Shown: positions 4,611 through 12,007, numbered from the stretch's first letter. The stretch is 12,283 nucleotides of DNA from an uncultured Bacilli bacterium (GCA_934102055.1 CAKOSE010000027.1:1-12283); one strand, 5' to 3'. Translations and numbers: made by a program. Notes: generated by a model not told the origin, from the letters alone.

Positions 4611-5459
4611 TTAATTGTTTTTATCAAACAATTCTTCTACAATCAAATCTCTTGAATGTAAGTTATTATTCTTACCTAATAATAAATTCTCATAAAATTT
4701 AATTAAATAACTATTATCTTCTTTTATATTTAAATAATTATTAAAATAATTACTTCTAACTAGTGCATTTCTAAAATAAACTGATTTATCTTTAAATAAA
4801 CTATTATTTACATTATAACCCAAACTAATTAAATACTTTTCAATAAATAAAGCTGAAGTTCTAGTATTTCCTTCTCTAAATGGATGTACTTGCCATATAC
4901 TAGAAGAAAATTTAGTTATGTTATTAATAACCTCTACTATATTCATTTTTTCATAATTTTTTTCTTTTTCTAATGATATATCGTATTCTAATGATGCAGT
5001 TAAAGTAGTACAATCTCCATATGCAACAGAATCATTATTAAGTATTTTTTCATGTTTAGAAAAATCTATTTTTCTAAATTCACCAGCAAATTCATAAACG
5101 TCTTGAAATAAAAATTTATGAACGTATTTTAAATAATCAACTGATAAATCGAAATTATCTTTATTTAGTAATTCAACTATTCTAGTAGACACAAAATCAC
5201 ATTCTAATTCATTATGATTTATTTCATTTTTATTTTCTTTTTCAATGTAATATTCTTTTAATTCTTTTGCTACTTCTTCTATTGTTAAAGTACCTTCTAT
5301 TTCTTTTCCTAATAGTTTTTCTAAGTATTTAGAAGGCTTTAAATTATCTACTTCTTGAAGGCCAATAGCCATATCCCATTGTAATTGCTTTACATAATTG
5401 CTAGATTTATATTGCTTTTTATATTCATTAACACTAGAATCTAATTCTTTATCAGTCAT
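4611..5459 (-). CDS. fic: Fic-domain protein (282 aa), probable AMPylase-type toxin
   Basis: The active-site motif HPFREGNTR is at residues 192-200. It keeps the catalytic His, the acidic residue and the GN-x-R phosphate loop, with Thr where GNGR is commoner. Ahead of it are the usual Fic helices (YLKYVHKFLFQDVYEFAGEFR, from 110) and a flap region around 140-160; behind it, YFRNALVRSNY (228-238). The N-terminal ~60 residues (AIGLQEVDNLKPSKYL) align by eye with the region of Fic proteins that carries the inhibitory helix, but I cannot find a clean (S/T)xxxE(G/N) motif. Fic enzymes usually transfer AMP to a protein hydroxyl. SD TAGGAGG precedes ATG. It is transcribed divergently from the methyltransferase and separated from mazG by 166 bp, so it is probably its own unit. 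Confidence 0.88.
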   Translation of the reverse strand: MTDKELDSSVNEYKKQYKSSNYVKQLQWDMAIGLQEVDNLKPSKYLEKLLGKEIEGTLTIEEVAKELKEYYIEKENKNEINHNELECDFVSTRIVELLNKDNFDLSVDYLKYVHKFLFQDVYEFAGEFRKIDFSKHEKILNNDSVAYGDCTTLTASLEYDISLEKEKNYEKMNIVEVINNITKFSSSIWQVHPFREGNTRTSALFIEKYLISLGYNVNNSLFKDKSVYFRNALVRSNYFNNYLNIKEDNSYLIKFYENLLLGKNNNLHSRDLIVEELFDKNN

Positions 5460-5487
5460 AATTTAAACCTCCTAATTCATCAAAACA

Positions 5488-5516
5488 ATTATAACACATA
5501 TATTACTTTTTTAATT
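5488..5516 (-). promoter_or_regulatory. fic promoter, extended -10
   Basis: The minus strand has TGTTATAAT (TATAAT at 5493-5488), about 28 nt before the fic ATG. The -35 region is weak. It lies back-to-back with the methyltransferase promoter, whose -35 starts at 5524, so a factor bound between them could affect both. Confidence 0.48.
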
Positions 5517-5523
5517 ATATTTA

Positions 5524-5552
5524 TTGACAAATAAAAACAGACCTGGTATCCT
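5524..5552 (+). promoter_or_regulatory. Methyltransferase promoter TTGACA-17-TATCCT, extended -10
   Basis: Consensus -35 TTGACA (5524-5529), a 17-nt spacer and -10 TATCCT (5547-5552) preceded by TGG. This is the best -35 in the window. Transcription would start near 5559, giving a leader of about 16 nt carrying the SD AAAGGTGA (5563-5570). Confidence 0.65.
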
Positions 5553-5557
5553 GGTAT
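5542..5557 (+). repeat. Tandem 8-bp repeat CCTGGTAT x2 over the -10
   Basis: CCTGGTAT occurs twice head to tail (5542-5549 and 5550-5557), spanning the -10 and the start region. Each copy contains CCTGG, a CCWGG site. CCWGG is otherwise rare here (I see it near 2386, 2884 and 9878). Its placement at a C5-methyltransferase promoter suggests an operator or a methylation-sensitive control site. Confidence 0.6.
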
Positions 5558-5574
5558 TTAGTAAAGGTGATAGT

Positions 5575-6774
5575 ATGTATAAAATAATAGATTTATTTGC
5601 CGGTGCTGGTGGATTATCAGAAGGATTTAGAAGACACAAATTTGATATAGTCACCCATATTGAAATGGATAAAGATGCAGCATATACTTTAAAAACAAGA
5701 GAAGCTTATTATTATTGCAAAAAAAATAACTTAAATTATTATAATGAATATTTAAAAGGAACAATAAGTAGAGATGAACTGTATAAAAAAATTCCTCAAA
5801 GGATATTAGATAAGGTGATTAATAAAGAAATAAATAAAGATACAATTTATGAAATATTTGAAGAAATCGATAAAAAAATTAAAAATAATCATATAAAAGG
5901 TATAATAGGAGGTCCACCTTGTCAGGCTTATTCTATTGCCGGAAGATCAAGAAAAAAAAATATGGGTAATGATCCACGAAACTATTTATATAAATTTTAC
6001 TTGAAATTTATTGAAAAATATACACCTGATTTTTATGTGTTTGAAAATGTTCAAGGAATTTTTTCAGCTAAAAATGGGAGTATATTTGAAGATATAAAAA
6101 AGAATATGCATAGATTAGGATATACGTTTGAATATAAACTATTAAATTCTAATGATTTTGGAGTAATACAAGACAGAAAAAGAGTAATTATAATTGGTTA
6201 TAAAGAAAAACTAAAATTACACTATCCAACATTTACTAAGTCAAAATTAAAATTTAATATAAAAGATTTATTTGAAGATTTACCTTTTTTGTCTGCAGGA
6301 GAAATAAATAACAATTATATAAGAGAAACTAATGACTGTCTAAAAAAGTTAAAAATAAGAAATGATAAATGGAATATATTAACATATAATCAGGCAAGAA
6401 AAGTAAATATTAATGATAAACAAATATACCAGCTATGTATAAAAAATAGCAATATGAAATATAAAGACTTACCATCAAAACTAATAAAACATAATAATAA
6501 AGAATGTTTTAGTGATAGATTTAAGGTAGTGGATTATTATAAACCATGTCAAACAATGGTTGCTCATATTTCAAAAGATGGTCATCACTATATTCACCCT
6601 GATATAAAACAATGTAGGTCAATAACAGTAAGAGAAGCGGCACGAATACAAAGTTTTCCTGATGATTATTATTTTGAATCTTCAAGAACAAGTGCATTTA
6701 AACAAATTGGAAATGCAGTTCCAGTATTTATGGCTGATCAAATAGCCAAAAAAATAGAAGAATCATTAACTTGA
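5575..6774 (+). CDS. DNA (cytosine-5-)-methyltransferase (399 aa)
   Basis: All main C5-methyltransferase motifs are present in order. Motif I is IIDLFAGAGGLSEGF (4-18, SAM binding). Motif IV is GGPPCQ, with catalytic C116. Motif VI is ENV (157-159), motif VIII QDRKR (199-203), motif IX REAARIQSFPDDY (353-365) and motif X QIGNAVP (377-383). A Lys/Asn-rich insert separates motifs I and IV, and the ~230-330 region should hold the target-recognition domain, so specificity cannot be read. I start at ATG 5575, with SD AAAGGTGA 4 nt upstream; the in-frame TTG at 5524 is the -35 box. It is convergent with the GHKL ATPase-nuclease gene and overlaps its 3' end by 9 bp. The likely role is protection of host DNA from that partner. 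Confidence 0.95.
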   Translation: MYKIIDLFAGAGGLSEGFRRHKFDIVTHIEMDKDAAYTLKTREAYYYCKKNNLNYYNEYLKGTISRDELYKKIPQRILDKVINKEINKDTIYEIFEEIDKKIKNNHIKGIIGGPPCQAYSIAGRSRKKNMGNDPRNYLYKFYLKFIEKYTPDFYVFENVQGIFSAKNGSIFEDIKKNMHRLGYTFEYKLLNSNDFGVIQDRKRVIIIGYKEKLKLHYPTFTKSKLKFNIKDLFEDLPFLSAGEINNNYIRETNDCLKKLKIRNDKWNILTYNQARKVNINDKQIYQLCIKNSNMKYKDLPSKLIKHNNKECFSDRFKVVDYYKPCQTMVAHISKDGHHYIHPDIKQCRSITVREAARIQSFPDDYYFESSRTSAFKQIGNAVPVFMADQIAKKIEESLT

Positions 6775-8742
6775 TTTTTCTATTTTTAATTTTTCGTACT
6801 TTTCAATTAAATCATAATGATATTGTTTTGCATCAGTAACCATTTCAGAGTAAGATTTTATTCCAAATATGTCAGACTTGCATGCTGTCTCAATCATCAA
6901 TCTAATTTTATCATTTGTCTTGTAATTATTACTTACTAAGTACGTTTTTATGTTGTTGTTAGGATATGTTTTTTTTGCAAATGCTTGATACGCATAAATT
7001 TGATCTATATACTTTTCAGTAATTGTTATTTCTGGTCTTTTTAATTCTAATATAATAATATCATCATTAGCTTTATGACAAATAAAGTCGATTCTTCTAT
7101 TTGCCTCCTCTAATTCGCTATCTGGAAAATTTTCTTTAAGCATTGTTGCAAACGTTGCTTCTCTTTTGAATGTAATTATTCTCGGGTCAAGTATCCAAGG
7201 AAACTCTTCTAAAAATGGTTGAATTGCTTTAGTCTCTGATAAATTATTTTTTATCATTTCTTCAAATTGTTCTATTGTTTTAATTCTACCAGTTGCAACT
7301 TTAGCCATTTCTGTTGCCTCAATAATATTCCATTTTTTAATAAATTCTAGTATTTTAATACTATCTAGTTCCTCTGTTTCTATTAAATCAGAAGCAAATG
7401 ATTTAAAACTATCAAAAGAATACATATCCTGAATATATTCAATAAACTCTGTTGTTCTATCTGATGACATATTTTCATCTTTTAAGATAACATCTATAAT
7501 CTTCTTTGCACTTTTTTTCTCATATGGATTTAAAGAATCAATCCACTTATCAATGTTAGTATTTAATTTTTCATTAATAATCTTTTCCTTATTATCCCTT
7601 CTTTTCTTTCTCCACATATTTTGAATTTTTTTAATCACTAAATCAATTTTCTCTTCTAATTCTTGTGCTATTTCATTTTCCCAAACTAAACTATCACGAG
7701 CAGTTGATATATTGTCTGTATAAATATCTGAATCAATATAATCTATATTTAATTTTCCCATTAAGTAAGAATAAAAATTATCATTAGCTCTTTCGTTAAA
7801 ACTATAGTTTTCTTGACATAACTTTCCATTAGCATACAATATAATTCCTTGATCATCTTTTTTTAGAGGTGTTTCTGTAGTAAAAATTTCTCCATTTATA
7901 CAATTTGACTTAAAAAATTCAATTATATCATTATCTAAATCTAAATCATTCAAATTTTCAGGTATATTCCAAGAAAACTGTAATTTATTTTTTGATTTTA
8001 TGTAATTCATATACATATCATTATTCAATTTAATTTCATTAGCAGTCATATTATTTACTTTATACTTTAAATTTAAGGAAAACGTATTATCAAATATTTG
8101 AATTCTTTTTACAATGCTTTCCGCTAATTCATTTATATCAATTGCTCCTTTTCTTTTAATATCTATCAATTTTATTATTGTACCATCTTTAAAGTCTAAT
8201 TCTTGATTTCTTAAAATATGCTGTGGCAAATACACTTCTCCAGAACAGTTTTTCATTTCTTCGAAATCTAAGATAAATTTATTAGTGATGCCATTAGATG
8301 TAGTAGTTATTTCCATTTTATTAGTAATACCAAAGCCAGCTAACTTTCCTATTCCTTTTTTTCCTTGTAATTTTCTCTTATAAATTTTACTAACACTACT
8401 ATTTTCATCTTTCCTTCTTTTTCTACCAATTTTTAAAAATTTTTCATTTATTTCTTCAATATTATCAATACCAATATCAGAAATACCTATTCCATTATCT
8501 TCGATAATTATATTAGTTATTTTTCTTGGACCTAGGTCATCTTCATCAATTATAACATCAACGCTTGTTGCATCAGCATCATACGAATTTGATATAAATT
8601 CTACCATTATAGAAGGTAATTTTGTATATAATTGACTTCCTAATAATTCTATTATTCCTAAATCAAATCTAAATTGTAGTACATTTTCTTTTTTAAATTT
8701 ATCGTTATCTAGTCTTGTACTTTTATCTAAGAAACTTTCCAT
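6766..8742 (-). CDS. GHKL ATPase with C-terminal PD-(D/E)XK nuclease (MORC/MutL-like restriction factor)
   Basis: This 658-aa protein begins with a GHKL (HSP90/MutL/MORC-type) ATPase: N box VEFISNSYDADA (48-58, with E48 and N52), G1 box EDNGIGIS (81-88) and G2 box GKKGIGKLAGFGI (127-139). A transducer-like region follows, then Lys-rich helices around 370-440. The C-terminal ~140 residues carry a nuclease domain with D552 (NRRIDF) and E566-L-K568 (IIILELKRP), resembling Shedu/NucS-type PD-(D/E)XK folds. GHKL-nuclease fusions beside C5 methyltransferases are a known class of restriction systems related to the origin of MORC proteins. Here it should be the restriction arm: ATP-driven clamp or loop formation followed by cleavage. 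All catalytic residues appear intact. It is convergent with the methyltransferase, with 3' ends overlapping by 9 bp. Confidence 0.87.
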   Translation of the reverse strand: MESFLDKSTRLDNDKFKKENVLQFRFDLGIIELLGSQLYTKLPSIMVEFISNSYDADATSVDVIIDEDDLGPRKITNIIIEDNGIGISDIGIDNIEEINEKFLKIGRKRRKDENSSVSKIYKRKLQGKKGIGKLAGFGITNKMEITTTSNGITNKFILDFEEMKNCSGEVYLPQHILRNQELDFKDGTIIKLIDIKRKGAIDINELAESIVKRIQIFDNTFSLNLKYKVNNMTANEIKLNNDMYMNYIKSKNKLQFSWNIPENLNDLDLDNDIIEFFKSNCINGEIFTTETPLKKDDQGIILYANGKLCQENYSFNERANDNFYSYLMGKLNIDYIDSDIYTDNISTARDSLVWENEIAQELEEKIDLVIKKIQNMWRKKRRDNKEKIINEKLNTNIDKWIDSLNPYEKKSAKKIIDVILKDENMSSDRTTEFIEYIQDMYSFDSFKSFASDLIETEELDSIKILEFIKKWNIIEATEMAKVATGRIKTIEQFEEMIKNNLSETKAIQPFLEEFPWILDPRIITFKREATFATMLKENFPDSELEEANRRIDFICHKANDDIIILELKRPEITITEKYIDQIYAYQAFAKKTYPNNNIKTYLVSNNYKTNDKIRLMIETACKSDIFGIKSYSEMVTDAKQYHYDLIEKYEKLKIEKSS

Positions 8743-8795
8743 AATTCACTCAACCTTTCTCATACGTTAACCTTATTTTTTGATTATTTTCAATT

Positions 8796-8824
8796 AGTAT
8801 ATCATAATAGATATTATTTGTCAC
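8796..8824 (-). promoter_or_regulatory. Promoter of the GHKL nuclease gene
   Basis: The minus strand shows GTGACA (8824-8819), a 17-nt spacer and TATACT (8801-8796), the latter preceded by TGA as an extended -10. The start codon is about 50 nt downstream. The SD in front of ATG 8742 is weak (AAAGG, far upstream), which may keep nuclease levels low. Confidence 0.58.
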
Positions 8825-8829
8825 TTTTC

Positions 8830-8849
8830 TAGATAAATTATACTATCTA
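8830..8849. promoter_or_regulatory. Inverted repeat around a second TATAAT
   Basis: TAGATA (8830-8835) and TATCTA (8844-8849) flank a minus-strand TATAAT (8842-8837) with a poor -35 (TTTGAA, 16 nt away). This could be a second upstream promoter with an operator for the nuclease gene, or incidental. Confidence 0.35.
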
Positions 8850-8870
8850 AATAAATCATTCAAATATAGC

Positions 8871-8910
8871 CGTCCTAATACCCAATCAAATTATGTAATG
8901 GTAAGTAAAC
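8871..8910. other. Putative right attachment junction (cassette | amidase)
   Basis: CGTCCTAATACCCAAT (8871-8886) is the inverted counterpart (15/16) of 98-113. In the left site the motif ends 21.5 bp from the dyad centre; the same offset here predicts a crossover at 8907/8908. The amidase reading frame stops resembling its family after codon 89 (8910-8912). The block therefore looks like one recombinase half-site joined to interrupted host sequence. Confidence 0.55.
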
Positions 8911-9176
8911 TCGCCACCTCCGGCATTTATGTGATTCGATATAACAATCACATCTTCCTTATTTCCAAATGCATCAAGTATTCTATTAACTCTTTCTTTT
9001 TTAGGAAGCGTCTCATCTTCACTACGAGTAAGTTTAACAGGTACTCCTAAATCATTAAATCTATCATACATATATTTAGCGGCCCTCAAAGTTAAATCCT
9101 TTTCTTGCAAGCCACCATATACTGCACCCGGATCAACTCCTCCATGTCCAGCATCCACAACTATTTTATAATTCAT
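8886..9176 (-). pseudogene. N-acetylmuramoyl-L-alanine amidase (Amidase_3), 5' fragment
   Basis: The fragment starts properly, with SD AGGTGAT before ATG 9176. It encodes the first half of an Amidase_3 domain: IVVDAGHGG with zinc ligand H11, GLQEKDL with E25, and ISNHINAGGGE with H82. From memory, family members continue G-A-E-V-x-Y-A after GGGE. Here the frame runs instead into FTYHYII and stops at TGA 8888-8886. The C-terminal half, with the catalytic Glu, is missing, so no activity is expected. An intact enzyme cleaves the bond between MurNAc and the stem peptide in peptidoglycan. The break coincides with the predicted recombinase crossover, so this gene is probably the element's insertion site, with the 3' half expected beyond the left edge of the window. 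Confidence 0.83.
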
Positions 9177-9237
9177 AAACTATCACCTAACATATACTAT
9201 GTAAAATAAAAATAAATGTGAAACCATAACAAATAAA

Positions 9238-9322
9238 TTACCAATATTTACCAATTAATAACTTATAACATAAGTAAAAAAAGACAAATTAAAAATAAAT
9301 ACAATTTCCAGTTTTTACCAAT
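9238..9322. repeat. Three TTACCAAT direct repeats
   Basis: TTACCAAT occurs at 9238-9245, 9248-9255 and 9315-9322. The first two are 10 bp apart, one helical turn. They lie upstream of the amidase fragment, in the gap after htrA. They could bind a regulator of the amidase; otherwise the gap 9177-9411 shows only the htrA terminator and no gene. Confidence 0.3.
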
Positions 9323-9389
9323 TTTAAAACTTTTAAAACAGTAAAATTCTCATCAATAAACACAACAAAAAATATAAAACAAAGTCAAT

Positions 9390-9417
9390 AAAAAAAATGA
9401 TAATAAAATTATCATTT
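9390..9417 (-). terminator. htrA terminator
   Basis: On the minus strand AAATGATAA (9417-9409) pairs perfectly over 9 bp with TTATCATTT (9403-9395) across a 5-nt loop, followed by a run of T to 9390. The htrA stop codon lies in the first arm. Confidence 0.72.
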
Positions 9418-10593
9418 AGCTTTTAAAGTAATAACAACATCTTTTAATTTACCATCTCTTTCAATAGTCAAAGTTACCTTATCTCCAACTTCATGTTTAA
9501 ATAACTCATATCTAAAATAAGCCATATTATCTACATCTTTTCTATCTACTTTAACAACAATATCACCTATTTCAAGTTTACCATCCGCCGAAGTGCCTTT
9601 TTGTACACTTTCAACAACTACACCCTTTTCAAGCTTAGTATCAATCTTTTTACTAAGCCCATAATATGATACAGCATCTTTATTATTAAGATTAACCATA
9701 GAAATACCAAGATATGGCCTTTTTATAGCATCACCCTTTTCAAAAGTATCTATATGAGCCAATATATCCTCAATAGATATAGCAAATCCCATACCCTCAA
9801 CTTCATTCTTAACAAGTTTAAGAGAGTTCATTCCTATAACCTCACCATTAGCATTACACAAAGGCCCACCACTATTTCCAGGATTCATTGCAGCATCAGT
9901 TTGTAAAAGTCTCATAACATAATCTTCAGTACCACCACTAACAGATACAGCAACCAATCTATCCTTGCCAGATAAAATACCACGAGTTACAGTACCACGA
10001 TACTCATCACCTACAGGTGAACCAACAGTAAACACAGTATCCCCCAAAATAGCCTTACTACTAGAACCAAGCTTTGCAACCTGCTTAACAGAACTAGAAC
10101 TAATACTAATAACTGCAATGTCTAAATATTGATCACCACCAACATACTTAGCATCAACCTTCTTATCATCAGATAATGTAACCTCAAGAGAAGTATTATC
10201 TCCTACAACATGATAATTAGTTAAAATATAAGCCTTACCAGAATCCTTCTTATATATAAAACCTGTTCCAGACACATTTACTTTATCACCCTTATAGTTT
10301 TCAATATATACAGTAGCATCATAAACTTTATTAATACCTGTCCCTATACCATTATCATTAACAGTAACAGAAGTATTAACATCATTAGAAAAACCACCTA
10401 CTGAAGAAATAACAAATATAGTAAGTACCACCCCAAACAAAAATATAACAATATATTTCCAGTTTTTAATAAAAAAATTAGGACCTCTATCAATCTTTAC
10501 CTCTTCATACTTTGTCTTATCATCATTATTCTTATTTTCCTTAGAAACATCTTCTTTAACAACTATTTCAGCATCTGTAACTTTCTCTTCCAT
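9412..10593 (-). CDS. htrA: HtrA/DegP-like membrane-anchored serine protease with PDZ domain
   Basis: With the start at ATG 10593, the 393-aa protein has an acidic cytoplasmic N-terminus, one membrane segment (~46-65) and an extracytoplasmic trypsin-like domain. The catalytic triad is visible: H128 (TNYHVVGD), D158 (YLDIAV) and S241 (NPGNSGGP). A PDZ domain occupies ~293-390 (YLGISMV, then GDIVVKVD). It should degrade or refold misfolded envelope proteins. The longer frame to 10635 is rejected because SD AAGGAG sits 8 nt before the chosen ATG and the extra codons overlap the upstream gene. The ATG shares its A with the Abi_2 stop (TAATG), so translation is likely coupled. The layout is typical for Bacillota HtrA. 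Confidence 0.94.
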   Translation of the reverse strand: MEEKVTDAEIVVKEDVSKENKNNDDKTKYEEVKIDRGPNFFIKNWKYIVIFLFGVVLTIFVISSVGGFSNDVNTSVTVNDNGIGTGINKVYDATVYIENYKGDKVNVSGTGFIYKKDSGKAYILTNYHVVGDNTSLEVTLSDDKKVDAKYVGGDQYLDIAVISISSSSVKQVAKLGSSSKAILGDTVFTVGSPVGDEYRGTVTRGILSGKDRLVAVSVSGGTEDYVMRLLQTDAAMNPGNSGGPLCNANGEVIGMNSLKLVKNEVEGMGFAISIEDILAHIDTFEKGDAIKRPYLGISMVNLNNKDAVSYYGLSKKIDTKLEKGVVVESVQKGTSADGKLEIGDIVVKVDRKDVDNMAYFRYELFKHEVGDKVTLTIERDGKLKDVVITLKAK

Positions 10594-11540
10594 TAAAACA
10601 ACTCCTTCTTTGTAACATTCTTTATTTGTGCCCAATCATCAGGAAACCCCATTCTATCAAGCACTTTATTAATAGGAATACTTCTTAAATTAAATTCCAA
10701 ATTATTAATAGCATCTTCTATTTCCAGAACTAAATCATTAACTTCACTATCTTTAAGCATAGACTTTAAAATAATAATTAAAGCAAATAAATCATTCTTA
10801 CCATATATGTATTCATTATCCATCATAGGAACTTTAAGCTTCCTATGATAAACAGAATCTTCTATTATTTTCTGAGTCCTATTTTCAAAAACAATATCTT
10901 CATGAGCACATAAATTACGATAATTAGATAAAATACTAAGATTAACAGTAAAAGACCTCAAATCCATATCATATAAATCAACAATATCATATTGATCATC
11001 CTTTTTAAGAACAGAAAAAAGTTCTACAACAATACCAAAAGATAAAACCTTAACAAGCACCCATAAAGGTATATAACCATAATTAAGGACATAATGACGA
11101 GTAGCAGAATGAGAAACAGCATTAGTTTTAATTTGTCTTTTCATCTTACCAATAACATCACTAACCTGTCTCTTATAATCAAAAGAAGTATTAAAATTAG
11201 AAGACTTTAAATATTCTTTTTCACGATAACCATATTTCTTAGAAAGCTGATAAGAAATAATAGACTTTATGTTGTTTTCAACAATCAAAATATTCTTAAA
11301 TAAAATATTTCTAAGTTTTCGATCAAATAAAAACAAACTATACACCTCTTCAAATTTTGTACCATCAATATATCTAGATTTATCCCTAGACTTCATAAAC
11401 AAATGACGATAACCATTCAAAAAGAAATAATTTTCTCTAAGAAGAACTTCCTTAGCAAATTTTTCATCATCAATAACTAAACCTTTATTTCTTAAAATAG
11501 TAATTTGCTCATCTAATGATTTAAAAGTTTTATTTCCCAT
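10593..11540 (-). CDS. Abi_2 family abortive-infection protein (315 aa)
   Basis: The sequence follows the Abi_2 (AbiD/AbiF-like) pattern: KSLDEQITILRNKGL near the start, ENYFFLNGYRHLF (36-48), FLFDRKLRNILFKNILIVEN, then YIPLWVLVKVLSFGIV (156-171). NYRNLCAHED (206-215) carries an R-x4-H motif (R208, H213) of HEPN ribonucleases. HEPN domains usually cleave RNA, so growth arrest on phage infection is the expected role. The start is ATG 11540, with SD AGGTGAG 4 nt upstream; an in-frame GTG at 11549 is part of that SD. The stop overlaps the htrA start by one base. This pairing with a housekeeping protease is unusual. The gene lies outside the proposed cassette. Confidence 0.86.
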   Translation of the reverse strand: MGNKTFKSLDEQITILRNKGLVIDDEKFAKEVLLRENYFFLNGYRHLFMKSRDKSRYIDGTKFEEVYSLFLFDRKLRNILFKNILIVENNIKSIISYQLSKKYGYREKEYLKSSNFNTSFDYKRQVSDVIGKMKRQIKTNAVSHSATRHYVLNYGYIPLWVLVKVLSFGIVVELFSVLKKDDQYDIVDLYDMDLRSFTVNLSILSNYRNLCAHEDIVFENRTQKIIEDSVYHRKLKVPMMDNEYIYGKNDLFALIIILKSMLKDSEVNDLVLEIEDAINNLEFNLRSIPINKVLDRMGFPDDWAQIKNVTKKELF

Positions 11541-11559
11541 AAGTCTCACCTACTATAAA

Positions 11560-11588
11560 AGTATATCATAAACAGAAGAAAAAAAGAA
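11560..11588 (-). promoter_or_regulatory. Promoter of the Abi_2-htrA pair
   Basis: The minus strand carries TGATATACT (-10 TATACT at 11565-11560 with an extended TGA), about 20 nt before ATG 11540. The -35 (TTCTTT) is weak. The same TGATATACT element drives the GHKL nuclease gene. Confidence 0.42.
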
Positions 11589-11605
11589 GAAAAGAGCCAA
11601 AACAA

Positions 11606-11634
11606 TTGAAATATAAAGGTTAAAAGTGTAAAAT
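11606..11634 (+). promoter_or_regulatory. Promoter of the small membrane protein gene
   Basis: TTGAAA (11606-11611), a 17-nt spacer and TAAAAT (11629-11634) on the plus strand, 22 nt before the ATG. It is divergent from the Abi_2-htrA promoter. Confidence 0.52.
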
Positions 11635-11656
11635 TAAAAATGAAAGGAGTAATTTT

Positions 11657-12007
11657 ATGAAAAACAGTAAAGTTGCAATTTATAAAATAATTTCAATATT
11701 TCTAGCAGCAGCAGGATTTATTCTAGGATTAGTCACTGGAATACATTTAGAAAATATAGCCGTATTCTTTTGGATTATTCTATCAACAATAATACTAGTA
11801 ACATTCACAATGGGAATATATTCAATATGTAAAAGACTAGATACAATGATAAACCCAAACTTAAATATTGAAAATGAGTCAAAAGAAGATTCAAATGAAG
11901 AAGTAACAGAAGAACCTAACAATAATCAAAATGATGAAAATCAATTTAAGTGGGAAAAATCAACAGAAAAAGAAAACAAAGAGGAAGATAAATTTCCATG
12001 GGAATAA
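11657..12007 (+). CDS. Small two-helix membrane protein with acidic tail (116 aa)
   Basis: Two hydrophobic segments (~8-29 and ~34-57) form a probable hairpin in the membrane. A polar, Glu/Asn-rich tail of about 55 residues follows and is likely disordered. The tail ends with two short aromatic motifs, FKWE and FPWE, the second at the very C-terminus; such repeats may be docking motifs. Start ATG 11657 follows SD AAAGGAG. Its own promoter and terminator make it monocistronic. I recognise no named family, and the topology gives no function. Confidence 0.72.
   Translation: MKNSKVAIYKIISIFLAAAGFILGLVTGIHLENIAVFFWIILSTIILVTFTMGIYSICKRLDTMINPNLNIENESKEDSNEEVTEEPNNNQNDENQFKWEKSTEKENKEEDKFPWE

Noticed and set aside
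5524..5574. Extended methyltransferase start at TTG 5524
   Set aside because: That TTG is the -35 TTGACA itself, and the ATG at 5575 has an SD and begins directly at methyltransferase motif I.
98..8886. DNA transposon with terminal inverted repeats
   Set aside because: The matching 16-bp blocks are inverted and flank the cargo, but there is no DDE transposase in the window; the recombinase seen is of the serine type and the left copy sits inside a larger dyad.
10594..10635. Extended HtrA start upstream of 10593
   Set aside because: The extra residues overlap the Abi_2 gene and resemble nothing in HtrA; the ATG at 10593 has SD AAGGAG and a TAATG coupling.
11541..11549. GTG start for the Abi_2 gene at 11549
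   Set aside because: The GTG is part of AGGTGAG, which is the SD for the ATG at 11540.
11680..11922. Minus-strand open frame of 80 codons
   Set aside because: It is antisense to the small membrane protein gene, which has its own promoter, SD and terminator.
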